From contig HF999646.1 of the NCBI GenBank assembly GCA_000434055.1, positions 1-62,937 on the forward strand: DNA of 62,937 nt, in the 5' to 3' direction. Both the position numbers and the translations under genes were made by a program. Below are positions 43,908-51,537 of the stretch, piece by piece. Within the stretch, counting starts at the first letter, position 1; each line of letters opens with the position of its first letter. This stretch comes from Ruminococcus sp. CAG:488 (GTDB taxonomy: Bacteria > Bacillota > Clostridia > Oscillospirales > Acutalibacteraceae). Below the pieces are notes generated by a model. That model saw nothing but the letters and a program-made list of their open reading frames with translations. It was not told the origin of the DNA and made no database searches.

Positions 43908-44600
43908 ATGAAAGAAAATATCAAATCCTTGGAGAAAGAATTAAACAGAATAATTGACGTTGAACTCGCAAAAGATGTGTCATGTATTGATGACCGACTG
44001 GTTATGGCTTGCTGCGACGGCCTTTTGAGAATGGAGAAAACTGACCGTTATATGATTACGGAGTCGGAAATGAAGGAATCAATCGACTCATTATTCCGTA
44101 AAAAACAAAAACCCGTTACAAAGCTGACAAAGAAAATAAAGATACTTCTGATTGCGGCAATAATAGCAATACTTCTTGCGATAGGCTCACTTGGATATTC
44201 GCAGTATAAGTACAATATTTTTAATTTTTCCGATCATTCAACCGTATTGTTTGACCATTCTCGTAATAAGAGGGTAGGCGATTTCACTTTAAGTTATATT
44301 CCCGACGGGTTCACGTTGAATTATGAGAGCGATAACAAATATGAACACTCAAGGGAATATACAAGCGAAAGCGGATTCTTTACAGTTACTAAACAGTCTA
44401 ACATAAACGAAATTGATATAAACACGGAATACAAAGGTGCCAATGTTCAAACGGTAGGCGGTATAGACTATATCGAATTCGGCGAATCCGAACACGGTCA
44501 GGGTGTTGTTTGGGAAGAGGACGGATATAAGTATATTGTAAGCGGCAATGTTTCAAGTCAGCTTTTGTTGAAAATAGCAACCTCGGTTAGTAATGATTAA
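43908..44600 (+). CDS. Anti-sigma factor-like membrane protein with DUF4367 domain
   Basis: 230 residues from ATG 43908 (GGAGG upstream). The N-terminal cytoplasmic part (about 1-75) would bind the sigma factor. One TM segment (about 82-103) and an extracellular DUF4367-type domain (LSYIPDGF, then VGGIDYIEFGESEHGQ and VVWEEDGYKYIVSG) follow. No ZAS zinc motif is visible. It forms a pair with the ECF factor and may sense an envelope signal. Confidence 0.8.
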   Translation: MKENIKSLEKELNRIIDVELAKDVSCIDDRLVMACCDGLLRMEKTDRYMITESEMKESIDSLFRKKQKPVTKLTKKIKILLIAAIIAILLAIGSLGYSQYKYNIFNFSDHSTVLFDHSRNKRVGDFTLSYIPDGFTLNYESDNKYEHSREYTSESGFFTVTKQSNINEIDINTEYKGANVQTVGGIDYIEFGESEHGQGVVWEEDGYKYIVSGNVSSQLLLKIATSVSND

Positions 44601-44615
44601 CAAAAACGCAGCTTC

Positions 44616-44805
44616 TTATTTGTACAAATCGGAGAAGCGAAAAAATTCTACGATTTTTTTGTCACAAAGCGGTAAAATGTTCATATATATATGGCTGTAG
44701 TTTATGGCAATAAAGATCGGATTCGGCTCTTTATCTTTAATTGATTGAACCTTTTTAATGCACGGCTTGTCATCGAAGGTCTTTGAAGATGAAATATATT
44801 TTGTT
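44616..44805 (-). pseudogene. Possible minus-strand gene remnant
   Basis: A minus-strand frame of about 60 codons ends in TAA at 44616-44618. It reads through normal-looking residues (KDKEPNPIFIAINYSHIY) and has no start or ribosome binding site; it is closed by a stop near 44805. I do not recognise it. It could be a decayed C-terminus or a chance frame. Confidence 0.25.
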
Positions 44806-44829
44806 GCTTAATCACAGTATAAATGATAA

Positions 44830-44977
44830 CTATGTCTTATGTTCCCACGCGGACATAGTGTCAAAACCGTACACGGTTACGTAAATCGACTTTATCCGAC
44901 CGCGAATTTCGCAGCCGTGTGCGGCATAAAAATTGTACGTATTATCTCTTTTCGAGGGATAATACGTTCTTTTTTTA
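44830..44977 (+). terminator. Hairpins ending in a strong terminator in a 485-bp gene-free gap
   Basis: CTATGTC/GACATAG arms (44830-44836 and 44852-44858) precede a strong terminator: ACGTATTATC (44937-44946) pairs with GATAATACGT (44958-44967), followed by TCTTTTTTT. The MATE promoter lies downstream of it, so this is not a leader of that gene. It may end read-through from the sigma/anti-sigma operon or close an unrecognised small RNA. I see no riboswitch consensus. Confidence 0.55.
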
Positions 44978-45023
44978 AAACAGACTTTAATAATTTAATC
45001 TTTTTAATTTTCGTCAAAAGTTA

Positions 45024-45052
45024 TTGAATTTTATATAAGGCTGTATTATAAT
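45024..45052 (+). promoter_or_regulatory. Promoter of the MATE exporter gene
   Basis: TTGAAT (45024-45029), a 17-bp spacer and TATAAT (45047-45052). GGAGA at about 45073 and the TTG start at 45086 follow. Confidence 0.75.
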
Positions 45053-45085
45053 ATTTCTCTACAAAAATGTAAGGAGATATCATAA

Positions 45086-46456
45086 TTGGCAAAGAATAAA
45101 TTTGAAATTGATATGATCAACGGTACGATCATGAACAAAATGATTTCGTTTGCCATTCCGCTCATGCTGTCCGGAATCTTGCAGTTGTTGTTCAACGCCG
45201 TTGATATTATAGTTGTCGGCCGCTTCAGCGGAAGTCAGTCGCTTGCCGCAGTAGGCTCAACGTCGTCACTCATAAATATGTTGACAAATCTTTTTATCGG
45301 AATTTCGCTCGGTGCCAATGTCCTTGCCGCACGCTTCTATGCCGCCGGTAAGCATAAAGAGATGTCGGAGACCGTGCACACCTCAATCTTGACTGCATTT
45401 ATCAGCGGAGTTTTAATGATTTTTGTCGGCATTTTCTTTTCGCGTCCGGCACTTGAGCTTATGGATACGCCTTCCGATGTTATTGAGCTTGCGACGCTTT
45501 ATATGCGAATTTATTTTGTCGGTATGCCGTTTTTTATGCTCTATAACTACGGAGCGGCGATACTTCGTGCGGTCGGCGATACCAAAAGGCCGCTTATTTT
45601 CCTCATTGTTTCGGGCGTTGTTAATGCCTGTCTCAATCTTCTGCTTGTTATTAAATTTAATATGGACGTTGCGGGAGTTGCGATTGCAACGGTTATTTCG
45701 CAGATGATTTCCTGCGTGCTTGTAATTATATGCCTTTACAAAACCGATGCGGTTTATCAGCTTCGATTTAAAAAGCTGAGAATAAAGTGGGTTTACCTCG
45801 GTCAGATTTTCAGAATAGGTATCCCTGCCGGAATTCAAAGCACACTTATCAGCTTTTCAAACGTTCTTTTGCAGTCCTCGGTCAATTCCTTCGGCTCAAT
45901 TGCAATGGCAGGCTACACGGCGGCGAACAACATTCTCAGCTTTCTCTACATGGGCGCAAACTCAATCACACAGGCGTGCATGAGCTTCACCAGTCAGAAT
46001 TACGGAGCGAGAAAGCCGAAGCGAATGGATAGGGTCCTGCTTGACGGCCTGATACTTCAGGTTGTTATTTGTCTGTCGCTCGGCGTTTTGGCATATGTTT
46101 TCGGTAATCAGGTATCGAGCATTTACACCGACGATGCGAACGTAATAAAATGCTCTGTCGAAATACTGGCGCTGACGACCGTGCCGTATTTTCTCTGCGG
46201 ATTTATGGATACATTCCCCGGAGTGCTCAGAGGTATGGGACGTTCAACCGTGCCGATGATTCTTTGCCTGCTCGGAACTGTCGGAGTGAGAATAATATGG
46301 ATATACTGCTTCTTCCCTCATAACAAAACACTTGGTTATTTATTCATCTCCTATCCCGTTTCATGGATAGCAACGATCCTGATGCAGCTTGTTTATTATA
46401 TTTTTGTCAGAAAAACAGTTTACAAAGAGCTGAAATCAACGGCTGAATTCGTTTAA
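45086..46456 (+). CDS. MATE family efflux transporter
   Basis: 456 residues, TTG start with AGGAGA upstream. Twelve membrane segments in two halves, with family motifs such as FAIPLMLSGILQLLFNAVD and VGRFSGSQSLAAVG. MATE proteins export cationic drugs or metabolites using Na+ or H+ gradients. It is monocistronic: own promoter at 45024, and a bidirectional terminator at 46626. Confidence 0.93.
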   Translation: MAKNKFEIDMINGTIMNKMISFAIPLMLSGILQLLFNAVDIIVVGRFSGSQSLAAVGSTSSLINMLTNLFIGISLGANVLAARFYAAGKHKEMSETVHTSILTAFISGVLMIFVGIFFSRPALELMDTPSDVIELATLYMRIYFVGMPFFMLYNYGAAILRAVGDTKRPLIFLIVSGVVNACLNLLLVIKFNMDVAGVAIATVISQMISCVLVIICLYKTDAVYQLRFKKLRIKWVYLGQIFRIGIPAGIQSTLISFSNVLLQSSVNSFGSIAMAGYTAANNILSFLYMGANSITQACMSFTSQNYGARKPKRMDRVLLDGLILQVVICLSLGVLAYVFGNQVSSIYTDDANVIKCSVEILALTTVPYFLCGFMDTFPGVLRGMGRSTVPMILCLLGTVGVRIIWIYCFFPHNKTLGYLFISYPVSWIATILMQLVYYIFVRKTVYKELKSTAEFV

Positions 46457-46625
46457 CAATAATTTTTGCAGCACCGTGATATAATGCTCTGATTTCCTCG
46501 ATGCTCCACCGGCGAGATTAAGTCTGCCGATACGTTATTATTTTATTAAATTTGTGTTTTTGAACGCTTTTATTCATTGACTATTAAACGACGAGCATAG
46601 GAAATCTAATAAAATAACAAAAAAA

Positions 46626-46660
46626 TTCCGACCCTTGAAATTCAAAGGTCGGATATTTTT
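46626..46660. terminator. Bidirectional terminator between converging genes
   Basis: CCGACC (46628-46633) pairs with GGTCGG (46647-46652) and the stem continues inward with TTGAA/TTCAA. A-run on the left and T-run (TATTTTT) on the right give a T-tract on both strands. Confidence 0.8.
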
Positions 46661-46675
46661 ATTGAATTAAAACAA

Positions 46676-47641
46676 TCAATATTTGTATGTATTCTGCTGA
46701 GTCCATGCGCCGTGAACGGTTGCCGACGGCTTAAAACCGAGAACGTTTGCTGTACCGTTGCCGTTGAGCGGCTGGTCAATCGAGCTGCTTACAAGCATTC
46801 CGTTTGCGCCTACCGTTGCTTTAAGAGTTATGCCGGGATAGTTGATCTCTGCCTGAGTAACCTTGATCGGTCCAAGGTCAACGCTTGCAAGATCAAGCGG
46901 AGCTGCACACTGTTCGGCATACTTCGGCTTCGGATTCTCAAGAGTGCTCTTTTCTGCGATTGTAACGATTGTTACAAGGTAATTTGAACCGCTCTTTGTA
47001 ATGCTTGCCGACTTAACGCCTGCAGCCTGAAGTCTTGTTTTCGGGAGGTAGTCGCTTGCCTTTGTTTTATCGGCAGCAACACCGTTTGTGAATGTCTTTG
47101 AATCTGTTGACGGCTTTGCATACTTTGAAAGAACATGCTCATTGATAATATTCTTGAGAGTATTGCTGTTCGGCTTCATTGAGTCAACTACGATTGAAAT
47201 AACCTCTTTCTTTGTAACGGAAAGCTTCGGAGCCTTGGCTGTGGCCTTGATAGAATTGTTGTAGTAAGCAACTATCTGCTCCTTGGAATACTTCGTCGGG
47301 TCTGTTGACTTTGCTGAGCTGCCGCCCGATGAGGCAGAGCCGCCGGTTGATGTACCTGCCGAAGAACCCGAACTCGGTGTGCTTGCGTCAGGTGTTGCCG
47401 CGTCCGTTGTGCCGGCATCCGGTGCTGTTGCGTCGGGTGTTGCCGACGGGTCAACCGTTGAACCGCCCGAGGAGCCGCCGGTCGCTGAGCTTCCGCCGCC
47501 GGATGTGCTTGCGGATGCAGGTGTGTTTTTTGCCGTTTCAACCATAGCGTCACCGTATTTGCCGATGGCAAGCACGGAAGAAACACAGACTGCAATAACG
47601 CAGATAACGGCTGTCACCGATTTGATGATGGTTTCTTTCAT
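46676..47641 (-). CDS. Secreted protein with low-complexity Ser/Gly/Thr/Pro linker
   Basis: 321 residues. A signal peptide or anchor (about 1-30) is followed by a long linker of Ser, Gly, Thr, Ala, Asp and Pro (about 38-112), as in wall-spanning proteins. The globular C-terminal domain begins TKYSKEQIVAYYNNS and ends TYKY. The family is not recognised. It is transcribed after the 97-aa membrane protein gene. Confidence 0.65.
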   Translation of the reverse strand: MKETIIKSVTAVICVIAVCVSSVLAIGKYGDAMVETAKNTPASASTSGGGSSATGGSSGGSTVDPSATPDATAPDAGTTDAATPDASTPSSGSSAGTSTGGSASSGGSSAKSTDPTKYSKEQIVAYYNNSIKATAKAPKLSVTKKEVISIVVDSMKPNSNTLKNIINEHVLSKYAKPSTDSKTFTNGVAADKTKASDYLPKTRLQAAGVKSASITKSGSNYLVTIVTIAEKSTLENPKPKYAEQCAAPLDLASVDLGPIKVTQAEINYPGITLKATVGANGMLVSSSIDQPLNGNGTANVLGFKPSATVHGAWTQQNTYKY

Positions 47642-47690
47642 GTTTTTGTAACCCCCATTTTTTATTTTTAGCTTACGCTAAAAAGCTGCA

Positions 47691-47984
47691 TTACATATTC
47701 ATAACTATGACCGCACAGATGATGCACAGAACAAACATTATGAAATTGAGATTTCCGGAAATGTAGTTTTCTTTCTTTTTGTGGATTCCGTCAAGCAACA
47801 CCACGGAGGCGATTGCAAGAATAAAAACTCCGAAAAAGATTGAAGTGAATTTTCCGAAAAACATTGAGATAAGAAAAGCGAGAAAGGAAATCATTGAAAA
47901 GATTGTGACTATAAGCCACGGAACGGTTATCTTTTCAGTGAAAAATCCAGAGTCCGGTTTCTTCTTGTTGTTATCGCTCAACAT
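47691..47984 (-). CDS. Small membrane protein, unknown function
   Basis: 97 residues with three hydrophobic segments (about 22-42, 46-66, 76-95) and a basic loop (HKKKENY). It has its own minus-strand promoter and probably heads a two-gene unit with the secreted protein gene downstream. No family recognised. Confidence 0.6.
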   Translation of the reverse strand: MLSDNNKKKPDSGFFTEKITVPWLIVTIFSMISFLAFLISMFFGKFTSIFFGVFILAIASVVLLDGIHKKKENYISGNLNFIMFVLCIICAVIVMNM

Positions 47985-48004
47985 TTATCACTCCTGTCTA
48001 TAAA

Positions 48005-48033
48005 ATGATATCAAAAATTCCGCTTTTCGTCAA
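48005..48033 (-). promoter_or_regulatory. Promoter for the 47984-46676 unit
   Basis: On the minus strand TTGACG (48033-48028), a 17-bp spacer and TATCAT (48010-48005), about 20 bp before ATG 47984. Confidence 0.65.
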
Positions 48034-48111
48034 GGTTCTTTTACAATTGACAAGGTGTACAAATTGCACAAATTTTAGCTTTAAATTATGTTTAACTTTA
48101 AGAATTAAATC

Positions 48112-48141
48112 TGTGACTTTTTTATAAAACTGTGTTATAAT
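48112..48141 (+). promoter_or_regulatory. Probable promoter of the phoH operon
   Basis: A perfect -10 TATAAT at 48136-48141 with only a weak -35 (TGTGAC, 48112-48117). GGAGG lies at about 48196, before the TTG start at 48208. Confidence 0.5.
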
Positions 48142-48207
48142 ACTAAGGGACTGAATAAATTTTATTTACTTTCAATAAAATATCAGTCGGAAGTCGGAGG
48201 TAATCGG

Positions 48208-49173
48208 TTGTTTGAGCAGATTATAAATTTTGAAAGAATGGAACAGGCTGTCAGTCTTTTCGGCAGCTTCGACGAAAATATTAAATACATAGAAAAGAAA
48301 TACTCCGTCTCGGTCGTGTGCCGAGGTGCGGAAATGAAGATAAGCGGCGAAGCCGAGAATGTCTCGCTTGCCGTCAGAGCGGTTAACGGCTTGCTTGATT
48401 TAATCAATAAGGGTGAGTCGCTCAATGAGCAGAATGTCAGATACGTCACCTCTCTCGTTGACGAGGGCGGCGAGGATCAGCTCAAAAGCATGAACGGCAA
48501 CTGCATCTGCATGACGACGAAGGGTAAACCCGTTAAGCCGAAAACGCTCGGCCAGGAGAAATACGTTCAGGCGATCCGTGACAACACGATAGTTATCGGC
48601 GTAGGCCCTGCCGGTACGGGTAAAACCTATCTTGCCGTTGCAATGGCGGTCAGCGCATTCAGAGCCAAGGAGGTCAACAGAATTATCCTGACACGTCCTG
48701 CGGTCGAAGCCGGCGAAAAGCTTGGATTTCTCCCGGGTGATTTGCAGCAGAAGGTTGACCCGTATTTAAGACCGCTTTACGATGCGCTTTTCGATATGCT
48801 CGGCGCCGAGAATTTTCAGCGATATCAGGAAAAGGGAAATATCGAGGTTGCACCGCTTGCATACATGAGGGGACGAACCCTTGACGACAGCTTTATTATT
48901 CTTGATGAGGCGCAGAACACGACGACGGAGCAGATGAAAATGTTCCTGACCCGTCTCGGCTTCAACTCGAAAATGGTCGTTACGGGAGACATAACGCAGA
49001 TCGATCTGCCCGACGGAAAGCGTTCGGGACTGGTCGAGATAACCAAAATACTCAAAAATATTGAGGATATAAAAACCGTTAAATTTTCAGAGAAGGATGT
49101 TGTACGTCATAAGCTGGTGCAGGATATCATCAAGGCGTACGAAAAGTATGAGGAGGCAAAGAAAAGACGATGA
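48208..49173 (+). CDS. phoH: PhoH family ATPase
   Basis: 321 residues, TTG start after CGGAGG. An N-terminal KH-like/RNA-binding part and the PhoH ATPase core: Walker A GVGPAGTGKT (131-140), then RPAVEAGEKLGFLPGD and Walker B FIILDEAQN. PhoH is thought to work with YbeY in RNA metabolism, and ybeY follows with a 4-bp overlap. It begins the housekeeping operon. Confidence 0.95.
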   Translation: MFEQIINFERMEQAVSLFGSFDENIKYIEKKYSVSVVCRGAEMKISGEAENVSLAVRAVNGLLDLINKGESLNEQNVRYVTSLVDEGGEDQLKSMNGNCICMTTKGKPVKPKTLGQEKYVQAIRDNTIVIGVGPAGTGKTYLAVAMAVSAFRAKEVNRIILTRPAVEAGEKLGFLPGDLQQKVDPYLRPLYDALFDMLGAENFQRYQEKGNIEVAPLAYMRGRTLDDSFIILDEAQNTTTEQMKMFLTRLGFNSKMVVTGDITQIDLPDGKRSGLVEITKILKNIEDIKTVKFSEKDVVRHKLVQDIIKAYEKYEEAKKRR

Positions 49174-49676
49174 GCGATAAGATTAAGGTTATTATCACAA
49201 ACGATCAGAAGGAAATTAAGATACCCACAGGTGTCAGAATGTTGATTCGCCGCTGCTGCAATGCGGTGCTTGTTAACGAGAATTTTGAAGGCTCGGCGGA
49301 GATAAGCGTTCGATTTGTCGATGACGAGATCATCCATGAGCTTAACCGTGAGTACAGACACGTTGACAGAAGCACGGACGTGCTCTCTTTCCCGCTCGGC
49401 GAGAACGGCGTTTACGACATCAACCATGACACGGGCGCAAAAATCCTCGGCGATATTGTGATTTCAATGCAGCATGCCGTTATGCAGGCCGACCTTTACG
49501 GTCATTCGCTTCAGCGTGAAATTGCTTTCCTTACCGTACATTCAATGCTTCACCTTCTCGGCTACGACCACGAGGCCGAGGGACTTGAAAGAGTCCGTAT
49601 GCGTGAAAAGGAAGAGGCTGTTCTCACTCAGCTCGGACTTAAAAGAAACGACAGCTACTATTCGGAGGACAACTGA
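49170..49676 (+). CDS. ybeY: Endoribonuclease YbeY, rRNA maturation factor
   Basis: 168 residues. The zinc motif H124-x3-H128-x5-H134 (HSMLHLLGYDH) and the upstream DVLSFPL are diagnostic. YbeY acts in 16S rRNA 3' processing and ribosome quality control. ATG overlaps phoH, and its TGA overlaps the era ATG by one base. Confidence 0.97.
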   Translation: MSDKIKVIITNDQKEIKIPTGVRMLIRRCCNAVLVNENFEGSAEISVRFVDDEIIHELNREYRHVDRSTDVLSFPLGENGVYDINHDTGAKILGDIVISMQHAVMQADLYGHSLQREIAFLTVHSMLHLLGYDHEAEGLERVRMREKEEAVLTQLGLKRNDSYYSEDN

Positions 49677-50563
49677 TGACAAAAACCGCATTTATTGCCA
49701 TTGTCGGCTGCCCGAATGTCGGAAAATCATCGATTCTTAACCGTCTGCTCGGTCAGAAGATTGCCATTGTTTCGGACAAGCCGCAGACGACGAGAACCAA
49801 AATTATGGGCGTTCTGACTGAGGGCGACACTCAGCTTGTTTTCACCGATACTCCCGGCTTTCACAGACCGAGGACGAAGCTCGGTGAAAAAATGGTTCAG
49901 GCCGTTTCGGACAGCGTTTCGGGCGTTGACGCCTGCCTTTTTGTCGTTGAACCGGAGGGTGAGTTAAGACCTGCCGAGCTTGAGCTTATAGAAAAATTCA
50001 AGAAGCTGAAAATGCCTGTTATCCTTGCGATAAACAAGGTTGATACGCTTCCCGACAAGGAAGTTTTGATGGCAAGAATTCTTGAAATTTCCAAAACCTA
50101 CGATTTTGAAGCGGTCGTTCCAGTTTCCGCTCTCAGGGGAATAAACATGGACGAGCTTCTTTCGGAAATGAAAAAGCTTGCCGAGGAAAGCGTGTTCTTC
50201 TTCCCGGAGGACACTTTGACGGATCAGCCAGAGCGTGTTATTGCGGCGGAGATCATCCGTGAAAAGCTTTTGAGAAATCTTGACAGAGAGATTCCGCACG
50301 GCGTTGCGGTCAGCATTGAAAAAATGCGTGAACGTGAGGACTCCGACATCATGGATATCGAGGCGGTTATTTATTGCGAAAAGGACAGCCATAAGGGAAT
50401 AATAATCGGCAAGAACGGAGCAATGCTCAAGCGCATTTCCACAAGAGCGAGAGAGGACATGGAAAAGTTTTTCCAGTGTCACATCAACCTTAGATGTTGG
50501 GTCAAGGTCAAGGAAGGCTGGCGCAACAGAGAGGGTCTTATTCATAATTTCGGACTTGACTGA
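49676..50563 (+). CDS. era: GTPase Era
   Basis: 295 residues. G1 GCPNVGKSS (11-19), G3 DTPGF and G4 NKVD are present. The C-terminal KH domain has GKNGAMLKRI. Era binds the 3' end of 16S rRNA in 30S assembly. Its start overlaps the ybeY stop. A hairpin after the stop (about 50583-50610) lacks a T-run and is not called a terminator. Confidence 0.97.
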   Translation: MTKTAFIAIVGCPNVGKSSILNRLLGQKIAIVSDKPQTTRTKIMGVLTEGDTQLVFTDTPGFHRPRTKLGEKMVQAVSDSVSGVDACLFVVEPEGELRPAELELIEKFKKLKMPVILAINKVDTLPDKEVLMARILEISKTYDFEAVVPVSALRGINMDELLSEMKKLAEESVFFFPEDTLTDQPERVIAAEIIREKLLRNLDREIPHGVAVSIEKMREREDSDIMDIEAVIYCEKDSHKGIIIGKNGAMLKRISTRAREDMEKFFQCHINLRCWVKVKEGWRNREGLIHNFGLD

Positions 50564-50662
50564 TAAAAAACGGGCATCAAAATGACGGTGGATTTTTTTA
50601 CCGCCGTGAAAAATAAATAAACATCTGATCCCTGCAAATAATTTTATTTGGAGGGATTTTAT

Positions 50663-50824
50663 ATGAATAACAGCTTTAAGGATCTTGCCGCATGGGATAA
50701 ATTCGCATCGAGCGGAAAGATTTGCGACTATCTTCAATACAAGCATATTTCAACACAGGAGAACAAGGATGAAGTTTCGGACGGAAGGACTGATAATCAG
50801 GGAGCAGCAGACGGGAGAAGATGA
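50663..50824 (+). CDS. yqzL: YqzL-like small protein between era and recO
   Basis: 53 residues, ATG 50663 with GGAGGG at 50650-50655. The sequence W-D-K-F-x2-S-G-x-I-x2-YLxY is the YqzL signature, and the place between era and recO is exactly that of Bacillus yqzL. The gene overlaps recO by 56 bp in another frame. Function is unknown, but the position is conserved. It is short enough to be missed by ORF-length filters. Confidence 0.8.
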   Translation: MNNSFKDLAAWDKFASSGKICDYLQYKHISTQENKDEVSDGRTDNQGAADGRR

Positions 50825-51518
50825 CCGTCTGGTGACTCTGCTTACCCGTGACCACGGCGTTATCAGAGCCTTTGTAAGAGGAGCCAAGAGGATAAAAAGC
50901 AGGTCGCAGAGTGCAACCGGACTTTTTGCCTACGGAAGCTATTCTATTTACAGGGGCAGGGACGCCTATTCGGTCGATGAGGCTCAGCCGAAGGAGATTT
51001 TTTTTGATTTAAGAAACGACATTGAAGCTCTCGCACTGGCACAGTATTTCTGCGAGCTGGCGGGGGAGCTTGCTCCGGTTGAGGACGACGCCGACGAATT
51101 TCTGCGGCTCATCCTCAACGCCCTACATATGCTGATGAACAAAAAAAGACCGCAGGCTCAGCTCAAAGCCGTTGTTGAACTGAGGCTACTCTGCCTTTCG
51201 GGTTACATGCCGGATCTCGTTGTTTGCGGCGAGTGCGGCGAGGAATACGACGGCAATTTTCTTTTCAGCCCCGTTGAAGGTCTTATCTTCTGCGAAAAAT
51301 GCAGACACAAGCACTCGGGTGTAATGCTTACGCCGGGAGTACTCCGTGCAATGAGACACATTTGCTACAGCGAGGACGAAAAGCTGTTTTCTTTCACCCT
51401 CGGCGAGGATAGCATGAAGATGCTCGGCGAGGTGACGGAAAGATTTCTGCTGACGCAGACATCGAAAAAGTTTAAAACACTTGATTTTTATAAAGCAATG
51501 GCAATATCGCAAAATTAA
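50769..51518 (+). CDS. recO: DNA repair protein RecO
   Basis: 249 residues from ATG 50769 (AGGAG upstream). A longer in-frame start at 50685 lies inside yqzL and would add a Pro/His-rich, non-homologous N-terminus. An OB-fold N-terminal domain (KFRTEGLIIREQ) and a Cys4 zinc site (CGECGEEYDG, then CEKC) near residues 150-175 match RecO, which loads RecA with RecR in gap repair. Confidence 0.93.
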   Translation: MKFRTEGLIIREQQTGEDDRLVTLLTRDHGVIRAFVRGAKRIKSRSQSATGLFAYGSYSIYRGRDAYSVDEAQPKEIFFDLRNDIEALALAQYFCELAGELAPVEDDADEFLRLILNALHMLMNKKRPQAQLKAVVELRLLCLSGYMPDLVVCGECGEEYDGNFLFSPVEGLIFCEKCRHKHSGVMLTPGVLRAMRHICYSEDEKLFSFTLGEDSMKMLGEVTERFLLTQTSKKFKTLDFYKAMAISQN

Positions 51519-51537
51519 GGTGTTGTCTTAAGAAAGG

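Noticed and set aside
44830..44980. Riboswitch or attenuator controlling the MATE gene
   Set aside because: A complete sigma-A promoter (45024-45052) lies between this terminator and the gene, so the gene is not transcribed through it by necessity; no riboswitch consensus was recognised.
50583..50610. Terminator after era
   Set aside because: The hairpin has T in the loop rather than a T-run after the stem, and the downstream genes belong to the same conserved operon.
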